In this document: one piece after another, positions 11,041-12,982 of the stretch
Layout: each line of letters begins with the position of its first letter
Position numbering within the stretch: the stretch's first letter is position 1
NCBI GenBank assembly: GCA_041691815.1
Contig: JBEPTZ010000125.1
Coordinates: forward strand, 1 to 12,982
Origin: 70-18 sp041691815
GTDB taxonomy: Bacteria; Pseudomonadota; Alphaproteobacteria; Acetobacterales; Acetobacteraceae
Direction: 5' to 3'
Length of the DNA stretch: 12,982 nt
Translations under genes and position numbers: made by a program
Notes under the pieces: generated by a model
Database searches by the model: none
What the model saw: only the letters and a program-made list of their open reading frames with translations
What the model was told of the DNA's origin: nothing

Positions 11041-11907
11041 ATTCCGGGTGCGGAGCCGGTACTGCCCGGCTCCGACCTGTGGCGGTAAACTGAGAATGTC
11101 GGCGTAGCGTCCGCCTGTGGCGCCAGGCGCGAGGCAGCGATCGAGCAGGCGCTCAACCAGCGCGGTGTAGCCGGGCGCGGCCTCGCGCATGCTGCGTTCC
11201 AGTGCGGCGATGGCGTAGGTGGAGAACGGCGCGCGGGTGCTCTGCACCGATTGGCGAAACAGCCAGAGCAGGTCTGGCGGAATGCGGCCGGCAACGGCGT
11301 CCTGCGCCGCCTGCGTCGCCGGTGAACCCAGCACCGTTGCCACGTAGTCCTCGACGTGGCGGCTGAACACGTCGTGCGGCAGCGGCGCCGGAGCCGCTTC
11401 CTGGCCCGGCGGCATGCCGGCCAGCAGCGCCTGGTCGAGCAGGATCTGCCGCTCGCTCCAGACCAGCCTGGCCTGCACGCTCAGCCGTGGCGTGTGGCGC
11501 GCGCGAACCGCGAGCCACGGCGTATCCAGCCGGCAGTCCGCGGCCCCCGAAAACGCCGGCCCCAAAAACGCCGGCCCAGGCTCCGCCACGGCGGTAAGCG
11601 GTGCGATCAGCGGGCGATGGACGAATGTCAGCCGAACCTCTGGCCCGCCCGGCGGCGTCTCGCCGCAGCCAGCGTCGGCGCCGGTGCGCTCGGCAACATG
11701 CTGGCAGATGGCGGCAACAAAGTCGCGAAATGGCGAGTCCGGCAGCCGGGTCCAGTCGGCGCCCTCCAGCACGGCGCCGGTGGCGCCGTCACTGACCTCG
11801 ATCGCGCAGCGCCCCGGCGGGCACTCGGTCGCGGCGCCGGTCATCGCAAGGCCTCCGCTGGCGGCGAGGCCGAGGCAGACCAGAAGTGAAATACGAACGA
11901 CAATCAA
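11038..11907 (-). CDS. predicted exported cysteine-containing protein of unknown function
   Basis: I do not recognise the family. Numbered from a TTG at 11907, it has 289 residues. A signal-like N-terminus (Arg5, hydrophobic core ISLLVCLGLAA at 6-16, possible cleavage near GAA-T at 24-27) is followed by a chain with six cysteines, two of them in ECPPGRC (28-34), so periplasmic disulfides are plausible. The Arg before the core, the short core and the small residues after it support Sec export. The start is uncertain: AGGAGG (11908-11913) directly abuts the TTG, which leaves no normal spacer. The alternatives are a GTG at 11946 or an ATG inside the signal region (about 11844). The frame stays open to 12105, but that extension looks non-coding. 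It is the first gene of a probable operon with the RTX mosaic protein. Confidence 0.65.
   Translation of the reverse strand: MIVVRISLLVCLGLAASGGLAMTGAATECPPGRCAIEVSDGATGAVLEGADWTRLPDSPFRDFVAAICQHVAERTGADAGCGETPPGGPEVRLTFVHRPLIAPLTAVAEPGPAFLGPAFSGAADCRLDTPWLAVRARHTPRLSVQARLVWSERQILLDQALLAGMPPGQEAAPAPLPHDVFSRHVEDYVATVLGSPATQAAQDAVAGRIPPDLLWLFRQSVQSTRAPFSTYAIAALERSMREAAPGYTALVERLLDRCLAPGATGGRYADILSLPPQVGAGQYRLRTRN
11550..11577. repeat. tandem 13-bp repeat, 15-bp period, within the exported-protein gene
   Basis: AAAACGCCGGCCC occurs at 11550-11562 and 11565-11577. It encodes a five-residue duplication (PGPAF and LGPAF) in the exported protein and keeps the reading frame. Confidence 0.6.
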
Positions 11908-12164
11908 CCTCCTCTCGCAGGCGCGGACTGCGGGCGATCGCTCCACCCGCCATCGCGCCAACCGGATCAAAATCCCGCCCCGGCCCGCGCCCAGGCGTTG
12001 CGCGCAGGCCGGCGCGCAACTCTTGCGCGCTGGCGAACAACACTGCGGTGCCGAACGGGAGCGCTGACACTCCACCCGTCGCGGAGATGAGCACCCCGCG
12101 AACATGCGCCGTTCGGTAAGAATTAACCGATGACCATACCGGCGTCGATTTGTTTAATGAATTC

Positions 12165-12193
12165 GTTACAATATTTAGTGTGAATAATGGCAA
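12165..12193 (-). promoter_or_regulatory. candidate sigma-70 promoter for the exported-protein/RTX unit
   Basis: On the minus strand, TTGCCA (12188-12193) is followed after exactly 17 nt by TGTAAC (12165-12170). These match the -35 and -10 consensus at 5/6 and 4/6. The pair lies in the only strongly AT-rich stretch of the window and points at the downstream operon. Transcription would start near 12158, leaving a leader of about 250 nt. An imperfect dyad, CGGT-N8-ACCG (12114-12129), lies just downstream and could be an operator. Confidence 0.4.
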
Positions 12194-12293
12194 TAAATTA
12201 ACGATGTTTCTTGAATGTATTGATTCGACAAATTTCGTTACGTACTCATTTACCCGAGCAACTGATCGTGATGCCGCGGATAGCCCAATGCCT

Positions 12294-12325
12294 CCGCCGG
12301 CGTTGCGCATGCAACCGGCCGGCGG
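12294..12325. other. long imperfect hairpin in intergenic DNA
   Basis: CCGCCGG (12294-12300) pairs with CCGGCGG (12319-12325), and inside it GTTGC pairs with GCAAC around a GCAT loop, with a 1x3 internal loop between the two stems. It lies about 170 nt past the adenylation gene stop on the minus strand. No T-run follows on either side. It may be a terminator or another RNA structure; in GC-rich DNA chance is also possible. Confidence 0.35.
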
Positions 12326-12497
12326 GCATCGCCGCAGGCCTTCCTGGCGGCGTCGCCAGCGGCGGCGGTTCGGCCTCCCGCGCGGCGCCGGCCACGGCAA
12401 GCGGCATCGCTCCGCAACCGGCCGGGGTGCGCGCAATCCGCCTGGGCATGAAGCCGGGCGTCCGAGGCCCGCGCCACCTCAGTCCGGGGGCAAAACC

Positions 12498-12982
12498 CTA
12501 ACCCAGCGCCAGCAGCGCCCGGGCGTCGGTCTTGCCGCCGGGCAGGCTGGGCAGGGCTGGCAGGATGACCAGGCGGGCGGGCCGCAATGCTGCCGGCAGC
12601 CGTTCGCGCAGCAGCGCCTGCAGTTGCGCCCGCAGCGCCTCGGGGTCAGCATCCGGGGCGGCGACGAAGCCGTGCAGCACGGTGCCGGCCGGCCCGGCGA
12701 CCGCCAGCACGGCGGCGTCCACCACGCCCGCGGCGGCGCGCAGCACCGCTTCGGTTTCCATCGGTTCGATGCGGGCGCCGTTGATCTTCACCTGCCGGTC
12801 CACCCGGCCGGCGAAGTGCAGCATGCCGTCCGGTTGCAGCCGCAGCAGATCGCCGGTGTGAAACAGCCGCCGGCCGGCGTGCCGCGGATCGGCCGGCATC
12901 CGCCCGGCCACCAGCCGGCCGCCCTGCCACTCGCCCATCGCCATGTGGCGGCTGCTGGCGACGTATTCGCCGATCTCGCCCG
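12498..12982 (-). CDS. AMP-forming adenylation enzyme / NRPS-like A domain, C-terminal part
   Basis: ANL-superfamily enzymes activate a carboxylic or amino acid as its adenylate. The gene runs off the right edge; 160 C-terminal residues are visible. The frame is open to the edge, beginning GEIGEYVASSRHMAMGEW (A5/A6-like), so the ATG at 12944 is internal. Next come FHTGDLLRL (A7), GRVDRQVKINGARIEPMETE (A8, the hinge to the C-terminal lid) and LPSLPGGKTDARAL (A10, with the catalytic Lys). The protein stops four residues after A10, so no carrier domain follows on the same chain. It could be a stand-alone amino-acid or acyl ligase (DltA-like arrangement) or the end of an NRPS-type protein. The substrate cannot be read because the specificity pocket lies outside the window. 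Confidence 0.88.
   Translation of the reverse strand, partial: GEIGEYVASSRHMAMGEWQGGRLVAGRMPADPRHAGRRLFHTGDLLRLQPDGMLHFAGRVDRQVKINGARIEPMETEAVLRAAAGVVDAAVLAVAGPAGTVLHGFVAAPDADPEALRAQLQALLRERLPAALRPARLVILPALPSLPGGKTDARALLALG

Larger units (their letters stand above)
11908..12497. other. intergenic region with AT-rich island
   Basis: A 590-bp gap between the adenylation gene end and the exported-protein start. It holds an AT-rich island at about 12115-12255, sharply different from its GC-rich surroundings, and a long hairpin at 12294-12325. An open minus-strand frame (11789-12436) and a plus-strand frame (12211-12501) give translations without family resemblance or ribosome sites, so I do not call genes here. 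Confidence 0.6.

Noticed and set aside
8507..11041. Plus-strand open frame of 844 codons, almost exactly opposite the RTX gene
   Set aside because: Its translation is a low-complexity Val/Gly/Ala/Arg string without motifs. It is the mirror of a GC-rich coding frame, while the minus strand has clear domains and a perfect ribosome site.
11908..12105. Start of the exported-protein gene at the ATG at 12105
   Set aside because: It would put a Cys/Arg-rich, non-family 66-residue stretch before an evident signal sequence, with a poor ribosome site.
11789..12436. Minus-strand frame of 215 codons across the AT-rich island
   Set aside because: It overlaps the signal region of the exported protein in another frame and changes character with base composition; no motif or ribosome site.

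Overview
The window is GC-rich DNA (roughly 70% by eye) with dense, tightly packed genes on both strands. Long stop-free frames opposite the real genes are what such composition produces. The gene types suggest an alphaproteobacterium, most likely of the Acetobacteraceae/Rhodospirillales: a MetF with FEFFPP and RGDVP motifs, a GcvA-like LysR regulator, a fused CydDC-like exporter, an RgpF-type polysaccharide protein, and an RTX protein with a C-terminus of a kind I associate with that group. The taxonomy is inference from family resemblance and composition only.

Layout, left to right. (1) 1-871, plus: the nearly complete 3' part of metF. (2) 880-1800, minus: a GcvA-like LysR regulator, convergent with metF. 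(3) 1913-5476, plus: a single-chain ABC exporter with two full membrane/ATPase halves, CydDC-like, divergent from the LysR gene across 112 bp. (4) 5501-7999, minus: a polysaccharide-type pair, an RgpF-family protein followed by a zinc-ribbon SAM methyltransferase. (5) 8000-8494: no convincing gene, and a strong GC-rich hairpin just after the RTX stop. (6) 8495-11907, minus: a two-gene unit, an exported cysteine-containing protein of unknown family followed after 11 nt by an 843-residue mosaic protein (HExxH, RTX, vWA, Ig-like, RTX). (7) 11908-12497: a non-coding stretch with a conspicuous AT-rich island that probably holds the promoter of unit 6. (8) 12498-12982, minus: the C-terminal end of an AMP-forming adenylation enzyme that runs off the window.

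metF serves one-carbon and methionine metabolism. The LysR/ABC pair looks like a regulator with its divergent target, perhaps for export of thiols or another small molecule, although no cytochrome bd genes are visible. The rgpF/methyltransferase pair suggests modification of a surface glycan. The RTX mosaic looks like a type I secretion substrate (no signal peptide, Ca-binding repeats at both ends of the middle region) whose exporter is not here. Its co-encoded partner instead carries a Sec-type signal, so the pair would reach the envelope or outside by different routes. That unit is the least explained and most interesting part of the window.
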